Below are positions 45,693 to 53,052 of a stretch of DNA of 64,000 nt, in pieces (positions within the stretch are counted from its first letter, which is position 1; every line of letters starts with the position of its first letter). The stretch covers positions 1 through 64,000 of the forward strand of contig PHFB01000012.1 of NCBI GenBank assembly GCA_002841355.1, written 5' to 3'. Under the pieces are notes generated by a model that was given only the letters and a program-made list of their open reading frames with translations, made no database searches and was not told the origin of the DNA. A program made the position numbers and the translations under genes. This stretch comes from Actinobacteria bacterium HGW-Actinobacteria-1 (GTDB lineage Bacteria > Actinomycetota > Coriobacteriia > Anaerosomatales > Anaerosomataceae).

Positions 45693-45914
45693 ATGCCGAG
45701 CTTGTGCAAATACGCTGCGAACTGTCCGGTCTTCACCGCCGCGCTAGGGCCCCTTCCGCACATCGGTCTGCGATATCGCAAGGCGTACTGTCGCGGCGGG
45801 TGGGATGAATGTGCGCGATTCGCCGTCGCTGAAGCAGTCGGACGGGCAGGCGTGCCGGCGGGACTGCTTCCGAACGAGTCGCAGGCCGCGCGCGAACTCG
45901 TGGCCGCCAACTGA
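45693..45914 (+). CDS. Small four-cysteine protein, 73 aa
   Basis: A 73-residue protein with LCKYAANCPVF at the start, YCRGGWDECARF in the middle and GRAGVPAGLLPNESQAA near the end. The pattern Cys-x5-Cys-Pro, then YC-x5-Cys-A-R, then V-P-x-x-L-x-P-N is one I recall from short uncharacterised proteins and C-terminal modules in anaerobes; it may bind a metal or cluster. The ATG at 45693 follows GGAGGG by 6 nt; the frame stays open back to 45231 but without a better start. Divergent from the CWB2 gene. No function known to me. Confidence 0.72.
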   Translation: MPSLCKYAANCPVFTAALGPLPHIGLRYRKAYCRGGWDECARFAVAEAVGRAGVPAGLLPNESQAARELVAAN

Positions 45915-46013
45915 CTCCTTGGTCCGCACGGCGGACGAGTACCTCGGCCCCGCGCTAAGCAGCCGGCGCGGGGCCGCATTGTGTCGTCCGCGCGGTCTTG
46001 AGCGAGTGAATCG

Positions 46014-46274
46014 CTACGATGATTGCTTCACGACAGGGATGCCCTCGATCACATCCGGGATCAGTGCGTCCGCATCTGACGAGTCTGACGCGAGTCCGAC
46101 TATGATCGCGGGACGACCTGCGGAGTCTTTGCCAATGCCCATGGACATGACGCCGCGCACCCGCAGTAGGCGGCTAGCGTGTTTGGTAAGCACGTGTTCG
46201 GGACTCTGTCGGTCGGCATCGCGAGGCGCGTCACTTGCAAGCAGCTTGCTGAACCATTCTTGGAGGGCTGACAC
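46014..46274 (-). CDS. Hypothetical protein with a V-x-G-V-x-x-x-G-I-G motif, 86 aa
   Basis: An 86-residue protein. The first half is charged and helical; the second half reads RVRGVMSMGIGKDSAGRPAI, then ALIPDVIEGIPVV. That pair (V.GV...GIG..., IP..IEGIPV) recurs in small uncharacterised proteins and in domains before trypsin-like folds, where it forms a beta-hairpin sheet. The start is a GTG at 46274 with AGAGGAA upstream. It lies 86 nt after the multihaem cytochrome on the same strand and may be cotranscribed. Function unknown. Confidence 0.62.
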   Translation of the reverse strand: MSALQEWFSKLLASDAPRDADRQSPEHVLTKHASRLLRVRGVMSMGIGKDSAGRPAIIVGLASDSSDADALIPDVIEGIPVVKQSS

Positions 46275-46360
46275 GCGAGGGTTCCTCTCAAGCGACGCGA
46301 CAGTCGGTGGCGCTCATGCGACCGTAGCGTAACGGGAGGGAATCGTCTACAGAACGCGCG

Positions 46361-47176
46361 TTAATCGTCTTGCGGAGCGCCGCCTTTATGACATTTCTCG
46401 CACGACGCGCTGGCGAACCCGTTCGGGTGGCAGTCCCCGCACGGGAAACTGCGGTAGCTGTGTTCCTCCAGCCGAGGATGATCGAAGACGGCATCCTTGA
46501 ACGCCACCGACGGCTTGTGGCAGGACTTGCAGTCCGCGCCGAAGTGGTTCGCGGGGGGCTTATGGCAGGTTGAGCATGGCGCCTGCGCCATATCGTGACA
46601 GTTCGAACACGTGACGATCTTGTGCCCGGCCAGCGCGGAGTGTGCGCCCTTGACGGAGAGCGACTCACCGACCACAAGTGCTCCGCCCTGCTGGGATCCT
46701 GACCTGAGTATGCCTGCCGCGTCCAGCGCCGCAAACGTGATGGTATGACCGGCACTGGCATGGCACTGCTGACAGGCGAGCTTCTTGGCGTGTTCCGCGT
46801 GCGTGAGTCCGTTGCCGATGTCTGCTTCGACTGTCTCGTGGCAGGTTATGCACCTGGCATCGGGAACCTCGACCGACAGCGAGGGGAAGGTCGGCTTCGT
46901 CGTGAAGTGGTCCCACACCTCTTTGAGCGCGACGAACTTGTGCAGGAACTGGGCGGTCAGGCCCGGGTCGACGTGGCAGTCGACACATGATACGTCCGTG
47001 TGGGTGCCGGTGGCCCATGCATCGTAGTACGGCTGCATCTCATGGCATACCTTGCAGAACGCCGGTCGCTCGGTGTAGACGAACGTACCTGCCACGAGCC
47101 CGATGCCGATGAGTCCTACGACCAGCCAGATCATCAAACGTGCGGACAGGGTTCTACGCGGCTTCTCGGACATCAT
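46361..47176 (-). CDS. Membrane-anchored nine-haem c-type cytochrome (NapC/NirT-like)
   Basis: A 271-residue protein with one N-terminal membrane helix (about 14-33) and nine CXXCH haem motifs: CKVCH, CVDCH, CITCH, CQQCH, CSNCH, CSTCH, CKSCH, CGDCH and CEKCH. The first haem block, CKVCHEMQPYYDAW followed by CVDCH, is the NapC/NirT/NrfH quinol-oxidising pattern; the later haems resemble a small cytochrome c3-like or NrfB-like relay. It probably takes electrons from the quinone pool to an outer partner. No reductase is encoded nearby. Start ATG at 47176; a second ATG follows directly. Confidence 0.9.
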   Translation of the reverse strand: MMSEKPRRTLSARLMIWLVVGLIGIGLVAGTFVYTERPAFCKVCHEMQPYYDAWATGTHTDVSCVDCHVDPGLTAQFLHKFVALKEVWDHFTTKPTFPSLSVEVPDARCITCHETVEADIGNGLTHAEHAKKLACQQCHASAGHTITFAALDAAGILRSGSQQGGALVVGESLSVKGAHSALAGHKIVTCSNCHDMAQAPCSTCHKPPANHFGADCKSCHKPSVAFKDAVFDHPRLEEHSYRSFPCGDCHPNGFASASCEKCHKGGAPQDD

Positions 47177-47236
47177 GCCCCCAGGTCGACGGGTGTGCTT
47201 TCCATTTCATACCACTTCAGGGGCGAAATCTGCGTG

Positions 47237-47491
47237 CTAGTGGACGGTTCCAAGGCTGCGGCCCCAGCCGTGTGCGGTGATGGCCGAATTTAGTTGGTCG
47301 CACAGCCGATCTCGGGAATACGTCCCGGGCGGCAGAAGCGTCACCACATCCAGGACGTCGCCCGCGATATCGGCAAGCTCCGCGCGCACGATGAACTCGA
47401 GCCGCGGCACGCGACGCCGTTCGGCGAAGAGCGTGTCGATGAGTCTCTGAAGTGCGGCGTGGTCTTCGGTGGAATGCATGCGCGACATCAT
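47237..47491 (-). CDS. Hypothetical protein, up to 84 aa
   Basis: A short acidic-basic protein with no signal or membrane segment. The C-terminal half (LLPPGTYSRDRLCDQLNSAITAHGWG) looks ordered and conserved in type, the first half is helical. Several start codons (47491, 47488, 47479) are possible and none has a strong ribosome site, so the true start is uncertain. It lies between the beta-propeller CWB2 gene and the cytochrome gene, all on the minus strand. I do not recognise a family. Confidence 0.5.
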   Translation of the reverse strand: MMSRMHSTEDHAALQRLIDTLFAERRRVPRLEFIVRAELADIAGDVLDVVTLLPPGTYSRDRLCDQLNSAITAHGWGRSLGTVH

Positions 47492-47547
47492 AGCGGAAGC
47501 GCGACCCGACGCCGAGCCGCGCTTCCGTGCTACTACGATCGCTTCGG

Positions 47548-49449
47548 CTACGGTAGAGCAGAGGTAAGGGCGCTCTTGACGCCCTCGCTCACGACGCTCG
47601 TGCTACCGAAGATGTCGATGCGTCCCACTTTGTGCTTGATCCCCGTCATGTAGCCGCTCACTCCGGCGGGAACCGCGGTCGGCTTCACGAGCAAGATCGG
47701 GCTTCCGTAGTGGCCCATCGCGGCGCCACCGCCGAGCGCATCCGGGAAGTTCGTGCCGGTTGCAATGCCCAGCGTATCGAGGTCGATCCAGTGGTGGTCC
47801 AATCCGCCCTGCACGACTTCGACGGCCGTGCTGTAGCGATCGATGCCGTCCCACCGCTCGACGTTCGGTGCCTGCAGCATCTCGGTGATGATGCGATTGC
47901 GGACATACTCGGAGACCACGTTCGTGCCGCCGGCTACCGCTCCGCCGTCGTCCATGTTGAAGTCGTCTATGACTTGGCTGACCGACGCGGGGATCGAGTC
48001 CTGTCGGACCAGCAGGATCGGCCACATGGCACCTGCGGCGACCGGCCCGAGCGCGAGCGCGTCGGGGAAGTTGCCGCCGTTGGCGAAGAAGGCTCCGGTG
48101 ATCTTGTGGCCTGGCTGCAGGTAGTCGTTCATTGCCCGTGCGATTGCCGCCGACGTCTCGTACCTGTCATCGCCCCAGTCTCGGTAGACCGAGTAACCCG
48201 CGGTCGACAGCTGCTGCGATACCGCCCAGTCGACGGCGGCCGGTCCGCCTACGATGTGCACGTTGTGAGCTCCGAGGCGCTCGATCTCTGCCAGCGTCTC
48301 AGCCGAGATGGACGTTCGACGGCAGAGTAGCAGGGGTCCACCGAGGACGCGCGCAAAGGGCACCGCTGCGAGCGCGTCAGGGAAGTTCTCGCCCGTGCAC
48401 AGCACCACATCGTTAGCGGAATCGAAGTACGCCTTGCTGACCTCGACCGCGGTCTTGTAGCGGTCCGTGCCGTACGTCCGGTCGACGTTCGGGGTGCTCG
48501 TGGCGATGTAGATGTCGTTGTTCAGTATCGAGACGGTACGCGTGTATACCACCGAGTTGCCGAAGATGGATGGTGCCATCTCATCATCCGTGGACGTTCC
48601 GACACCCATGCTGCCCATATAGTCCGTCGCACCCCACCTCACGTCGTACGTGGCAGTCTGATAGGCGCGGGACTCATGGAACAGCGACGGCGCGCTCGCG
48701 TTCGATTGCGCCCAGGAGCTGGCGCTCTCGGTTCCAAATCGCTCCGCATACAACGTGCCGGTATGATCGCGGGTTATTGCCCCGTAGTCGCCGTAGGCTT
48801 TGAGCGACTCGATGTCGTCGCCGCTCGGTGCCGTATAGACCGTGCGAGAGGAGGTGTCGATGCCCGGCTCGAAGACATACACGTTCTGGGTGATGAGCGC
48901 ATCACTCCAGAAGATTCGGCCGCGATCCACATCCAGATAGGTGACGTTGGAGGAGTCCGGCACGGTTCCGGAGGTGTGCGAGTCGGTGTAGTGGACCCGA
49001 CCGTCGGTCGCGTTGTACCAGGCGATGAGGTTGCCGGATATCCTCGGCATGGTCTCCTCGGCGGTCGTCGCTGCGATGGTCGTGCTCCGGCTCGCCACCG
49101 CGTCGTACTTGATGATGTCGCTGTCGCCGGTCGGGTAGTCCTCGTAGACGACGACACCTCCGGACACGTCCGGGTTGAGTTGGTTGTAGTCGTCGCCCGT
49201 ACCGATCGTGACGGACGTGTTGTTGTGGAGGTTCTTCAGGCTGAGCGAGGTGTGGGATCCCGGGACGAGCGGTGTGCTCACCTGGTAGACGACCCAGTCA
49301 CCATCGATCTCGGCGTTGTATTGCGAGGCCGATCCTGTCGCCAAGCCGACCCCTGTGAACGAGGTGGGGTAGGCGAACGCCACCCCGGATACAAGCATCG
49401 TTGCGACAACTGCCAGTGCGATGATCGAACGTCCCCGAAACGCGCTCAT
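47548..49449 (-). CDS. Secreted beta-propeller protein with three CWB2 repeats (paralogue A)
   Basis: A 633-residue exported protein. A signal peptide ends near GVAFAYP. Residues about 35-330 contain repeated blades of the type ...LNPDVSGGVVVYED..., ...MPRISGNLIAWYN..., ...DVDRGRIFWSD..., ...APSIFGNSVVYT..., a TolB-like beta-propeller pattern. Three CWB2 repeats follow, opening RTYGTDRYKTAVEVSK, RDWGDDRYETSAAIAR and RWDGIDRYSTAVEVVQ. The ATG at 49449 begins a normal signal peptide; the frame is open to 49968 without signals. It is a paralogue of the protein at 57084-59045. Confidence 0.87.
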   Translation of the reverse strand: MSAFRGRSIIALAVVATMLVSGVAFAYPTSFTGVGLATGSASQYNAEIDGDWVVYQVSTPLVPGSHTSLSLKNLHNNTSVTIGTGDDYNQLNPDVSGGVVVYEDYPTGDSDIIKYDAVASRSTTIAATTAEETMPRISGNLIAWYNATDGRVHYTDSHTSGTVPDSSNVTYLDVDRGRIFWSDALITQNVYVFEPGIDTSSRTVYTAPSGDDIESLKAYGDYGAITRDHTGTLYAERFGTESASSWAQSNASAPSLFHESRAYQTATYDVRWGATDYMGSMGVGTSTDDEMAPSIFGNSVVYTRTVSILNNDIYIATSTPNVDRTYGTDRYKTAVEVSKAYFDSANDVVLCTGENFPDALAAVPFARVLGGPLLLCRRTSISAETLAEIERLGAHNVHIVGGPAAVDWAVSQQLSTAGYSVYRDWGDDRYETSAAIARAMNDYLQPGHKITGAFFANGGNFPDALALGPVAAGAMWPILLVRQDSIPASVSQVIDDFNMDDGGAVAGGTNVVSEYVRNRIITEMLQAPNVERWDGIDRYSTAVEVVQGGLDHHWIDLDTLGIATGTNFPDALGGGAAMGHYGSPILLVKPTAVPAGVSGYMTGIKHKVGRIDIFGSTSVVSEGVKSALTSALP

Positions 49450-49621
49450 GCCAGGCCCCTTCCCTCGCGGCGCACACCCGTCCCCCGGGGTTGCGATGCG
49501 TGTGCGAGAAAGAAGTCGGGCCATCGTGCGTGTGTTGGAGCGCTTCGTTGGGCGGCTCGGCCGGGTGACTCGCACCCGCGCAGAACATGTGTGAACTATA
49601 CCCAACGACCGTCGATGGCTG

Positions 49622-51042
49622 CTAGCCGAGCCACCCGCGGACTGCGTTTTCGACGCCGTCTCTACCCGCATCGACCACACCGGTGAAGCGCTCCTCGGCG
49701 GAACCGAGCTCTGCGAGTGCGTGAGGCACGCGTGCGTTCTCGGCGAGCTCCTGCACTTTGCCGAGAAGCTCCACGCCGGAAAGCGTGGCGGCGTCTTCGG
49801 GTAGCGGGTCGTCGTAGAGCAGTCCGGTGAGCGCCTTGTAGACATCGCCGCCGAACTTCGCCCAGTGCGCGGTGGAGACAACGAGCACGGGGTTCGCGTC
49901 GCGCAGGCGCTCGGCCACTTCCCACGCGACCGCGGTGTGCGGGTCCATGAGGTAGCCGGTCTCGTCATAGACGCGAGCGATGACGCCGAGCGACTCGTCG
50001 TTGCTCACCCAGTCGCCGATGAAGTGCTCGCGCATGAGACGGAACGTCTCGCGGTCCACCTGGAAGCGACCCTCGGCGGAAAGCGACGCCATCCACTCGC
50101 GAACGCGCTCGGCACCGGCGAGTTCGAAGAGCAGGCGCTCCAGGTTAGAGCTTATGAGGATGTCCATGCTCGGGCTCGGTGTGGTCACGAACTGCCGGGC
50201 CGAGATGTCGTAGGTTCCCGTCGCGATGAAGTCAGCGAGCACGTTGTTCTCGTTGCTCGCACACAGGAGCTTGCCGAGCGGCACGCCCATGCGCTTCGCG
50301 TAGTACGCGCCGAGGATGTTGCCGAAGTTGCCGGTAGGCACGCACACGTCGATCTCGTCGCCGGCGGTCACGCCGCCGCTTGCGACCATGTCCGCGTACG
50401 CGCTTACGTAGTACGCGATCTGCGGCAGCAGCCGTCCCCAGTTGATGGAGTTCGCCGAGGAGAGCTTGAGGCCGTGCTTCTCGTGCAGCTCGGCGTTGAA
50501 CGCCTCGTCGTTGAAGGCGGCCTTCACCGCGTTCTGACAGTCGTCGAAGTTGCCACGCACGCCGAAAACGCCCACGTTGTCGCCGCGCTGCGTCACCATC
50601 TGCTTGCGCTGGATGTCCGAGACCCCCTCGGCGGGGTAGAAGACGACGATGCGCGTGTGGTCGCGGTCGGCGAAGCCCTCAAGCGCGCCATGTCTTTGAA
50701 CGCCGAGGTGGGCCCGTGCCAGAGTTCAAGCACGTGCATTCCCGCAACGACTTCTTCGATGGGCGCGACGCGCGGGTCGTCGAAGTTCTCACCATACGCG
50801 GTCCGCATAAGCTCGGCGATCCGCTCGGCGGGAAGATCGACGCCGAAGCGCTCGAAGATGGCCGTCGCGCGTTTCCAGTACGGCATGTCCGCAAGCGAAA
50901 GGATCTCGTCGATCGTGAAGGTCGGCAGGTCCTCGGGCACGTACAGGCCGCCGCCGAGCGCGATCCCCTTCACGACCGCGTCGGTGAACGCTGGTCGCGT
51001 GGTGTCGAGCCTTCTGGTGTCCCGATAGCGTCTGGTTTCCAT
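49622..51042 (-). pseudogene. thrC: Threonine synthase gene with internal deletion and frameshift
   Basis: Two frames together make one threonine synthase. The N-terminal frame (start ATG 51042) runs METRRYRDTRR to ELWHGPTSAFKDMA, including the PLP lysine. At about 50690 it is cut: the next recognisable residues, ALEGFADRDHTRIVVFYPAEG, are in another frame, which continues MVTQRGDNVGVFGVRGNFDDCQ to the normal end at 49622. About 34 residues that normally lie between, including the SGDTG PLP-phosphate loop, are missing. The lost length must be 3n+1 nt, near 100-103. Unless the sequence is wrong, no active ThrC is made from this locus. Confidence 0.85.
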
Positions 51043-51108
51043 GCGTGCATGGTAGCAGAGGAGCGGCGATATGGGAGAATCTGAGGCACCTGAAACGAGA
51101 GGATCCCG

Positions 51109-51882
51109 ATGCGGCAGTTCGCGACGTTCACGACCGGCGATGGCCCACTTGTCGCCGTCGCGCTGCACGGCGGGCACGACCTTCGCCCAGAGCTTGCCGC
51201 ACGCTCGTCGCTGACCGATCTCGATCGCCTTCGCGAGGAGGATCCGCATACTGCCGAGTGGACCACGTGCGCGCCCACGCGTGTGGTCGTGAACCGCTCG
51301 CGCTTCGAGGTGGACTGCAACCGACCGCGGGAGCGCGCGGTCTACAGGGTTCCCGAGGATGCCTGGGACCTACCGCTTTGGCGTGAGCCGCTCACCGAGG
51401 CAGCGGTCGATGAGTCACTCGCCGAGTACGACGCGTTCTACGCGCGCATGCGGGAGCTTCTCTCGGGCATCATCGCCGAACACGGCGCCGCGCTCGTTCT
51501 CGACCTTCACTCGTACAACCATCGCCGCGATGGCGCGGATGCGCCGCCTGCATCGCAGACGGAGAACCCGGACATCAATCTGGGCACGGGACACCTCGAC
51601 CGCACACGATGGGGGAGCGTGGCCGATACATTCGTCGCCGGGATCACCGACGCGATGCCGGATGTCGACGTGCGGGAGAACGTGAAGTTCCGAGGCGGCC
51701 ATCTCGCGCACTGGTGCTCTCTCACGTTCGGGGGCGCCGTCTGCATCCTGGCCGTCGAGTTCAAGAAGACGTACATGGACGAATGGTCCGGGGCGCTCGA
51801 TCCGACGGCGTGCGAGCGCATCGGCGGCGCGCTTGAGCGTGTCGTCCCGCAGCTCGAAGCACGGTTCCTCGGCACGCTCTGA
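51109..51882 (+). CDS. N-formylglutamate amidohydrolase family protein
   Basis: A 257-residue zinc hydrolase of the N-formylglutamate amidohydrolase family. Early ALHGGHDL, the central LVLDLHSYNHRRDG and late NVKFRGGHLAHWCS and VEFKKTYMDEWSG segments give the family's His/Asp/Glu metal and substrate residues. No histidine-utilisation genes are nearby, so formylglutamate from histidine breakdown is not the obvious substrate. The ATP-grasp gene follows on the same strand, which suggests a joint peptide or gamma-glutamyl role. ATG at 51109 follows GAGAGGA. Confidence 0.82.
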   Translation: MRQFATFTTGDGPLVAVALHGGHDLRPELAARSSLTDLDRLREEDPHTAEWTTCAPTRVVVNRSRFEVDCNRPRERAVYRVPEDAWDLPLWREPLTEAAVDESLAEYDAFYARMRELLSGIIAEHGAALVLDLHSYNHRRDGADAPPASQTENPDINLGTGHLDRTRWGSVADTFVAGITDAMPDVDVRENVKFRGGHLAHWCSLTFGGAVCILAVEFKKTYMDEWSGALDPTACERIGGALERVVPQLEARFLGTL

Positions 51883-51933
51883 CCCTGCGAACGCGGGCGC
51901 GGTCGGTACTTTGTGTCCTTGCCGTGAAATGCC

Positions 51934-51962
51934 TTGTCAGCGCCGGTTTCGGTGGCTAGTCT
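51934..51962 (+). promoter_or_regulatory. Sigma70-like promoter of the ATP-grasp gene
   Basis: TTGTCA (51934-51939) and TAGTCT (51957-51962) with a 17-nt spacer. The predicted start near 51969 leaves a leader of about 34 nt before the GTG at 52003, which rules out longer start choices. Confidence 0.6.
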
Positions 51963-52002
51963 TGAGCGGCTGCAAATCCACTGTAGAAACGTGAGGATGC
52001 CC

Positions 52003-53049
52003 GTGCGCATCGGCTTCATGGTCAACGACATCGCGACGGAAGAGGTCGGGTACACGACGACCCGCCTGGCCGTCGCTGCTATCAATCGCGGTCACGAGGC
52101 GTGGGTCATGTCCGCCGGCGACTTCGCGTACGATCCGGACGAGAAGATCAAGGCGCGCGCCCGTCACGCGCCCGGCAAGAAGTACACCTCGGGCGCCGCG
52201 TACCTCACCGGCCTGCGTGGCCCGAAGGCGCGAGTGGAGCGCATCACCGTCGACGACCTCGATGTCTTGATGCTCCGCAGCAATCCCGCCGAGGAGGTCG
52301 GCGCCCGTCCGTGGGCGCAGAGCGCCGGTATCGAGTTCGGACGCATCGCGATGCGCAACGGCGTCATCGTGCTGAACGATCCGAACGGCCTCGCCAAGGC
52401 CATGAACAAGATGTACTTCCAGCTCTTCCCGGAAGAGGTCCGCCCCCGCACGCTTATCACGCGCGACCGCGACGAGATTAAGTCGTTCGTGAAGGAGCAG
52501 GACGGCCGAGCGGTGCTCAAGCCTCTCCAGGGCTCCGGCGGCAGCGGCGTGTTCATGGTCGATCACGCGTCCAACAAGAACCTCAACCAGATGGTGGAGG
52601 CGCTCACGCGTGATGGCTACGTCATCTGCCAGGAGTACCTCGAAGCCGCCGAGGAAGGCGATACCCGCCTGTTCATGATGAACGGGCAGCCGCTGCGCTA
52701 CAAAGGGAAGTACGCGGCGTTCCGGCGCGTGCGCCAGGGCGACGACATCCGCAGTAACGTGCACGCTGGCGGCACGATCGCGCAGGCGCACATCTCGGAC
52801 GCGCATCTGCGAATCGCGGAGATCGTGCGGCCGAAGATCGTCGCTGACGGCATGTTCCTCGTGGGACTCGATATCGTCGGCGACAAGCTCATGGAGATCA
52901 ACGTCTTCTCGCCGGGCGGACTGGGTAGCGCGCAGAAGTTCGAGAAGGTCAACTTCGCGAACGGCGTTCTGGATGCGCTTGAGCGCAAGGTCGAGTACGC
53001 GGTGCACTACCGCCGCAACTTCAGCAACATCCAGATGGCGACGCTGTAG
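52003..53049 (+). CDS. Glutathione-synthetase-like ATP-grasp ligase
   Basis: A 348-residue ATP-grasp enzyme. Residues 1-110 form the N-terminal substrate domain (VRIGFMVNDIATEEVGYTT), and the ATP-grasp core has LNDPNGLAKAMNKMY, AVLKPLQGSGGSGVFMV (glycine-rich loop), GDTRLFMMNGQPL, FRRV and the Mg site LMEINVFSPGG, which resembles EINVTSP of GshB. It should join a carboxylate to an amine. A glutamate-cysteine ligase gene is absent here, so glutathione is not assured. GTG at 52003 has GTGAGG 6 nt before it. It lies 120 nt after the amidohydrolase with its own promoter. Confidence 0.85.
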   Translation: MRIGFMVNDIATEEVGYTTTRLAVAAINRGHEAWVMSAGDFAYDPDEKIKARARHAPGKKYTSGAAYLTGLRGPKARVERITVDDLDVLMLRSNPAEEVGARPWAQSAGIEFGRIAMRNGVIVLNDPNGLAKAMNKMYFQLFPEEVRPRTLITRDRDEIKSFVKEQDGRAVLKPLQGSGGSGVFMVDHASNKNLNQMVEALTRDGYVICQEYLEAAEEGDTRLFMMNGQPLRYKGKYAAFRRVRQGDDIRSNVHAGGTIAQAHISDAHLRIAEIVRPKIVADGMFLVGLDIVGDKLMEINVFSPGGLGSAQKFEKVNFANGVLDALERKVEYAVHYRRNFSNIQMATL

Positions 53050-53052
53050 GAG

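Noticed and set aside
49450-49621. Possible cyclic-di-GMP riboswitch before paralogue A
   Set aside because: G+C-rich hairpins are present, but the conserved core of the GEMM class is absent when read on the transcribed strand.
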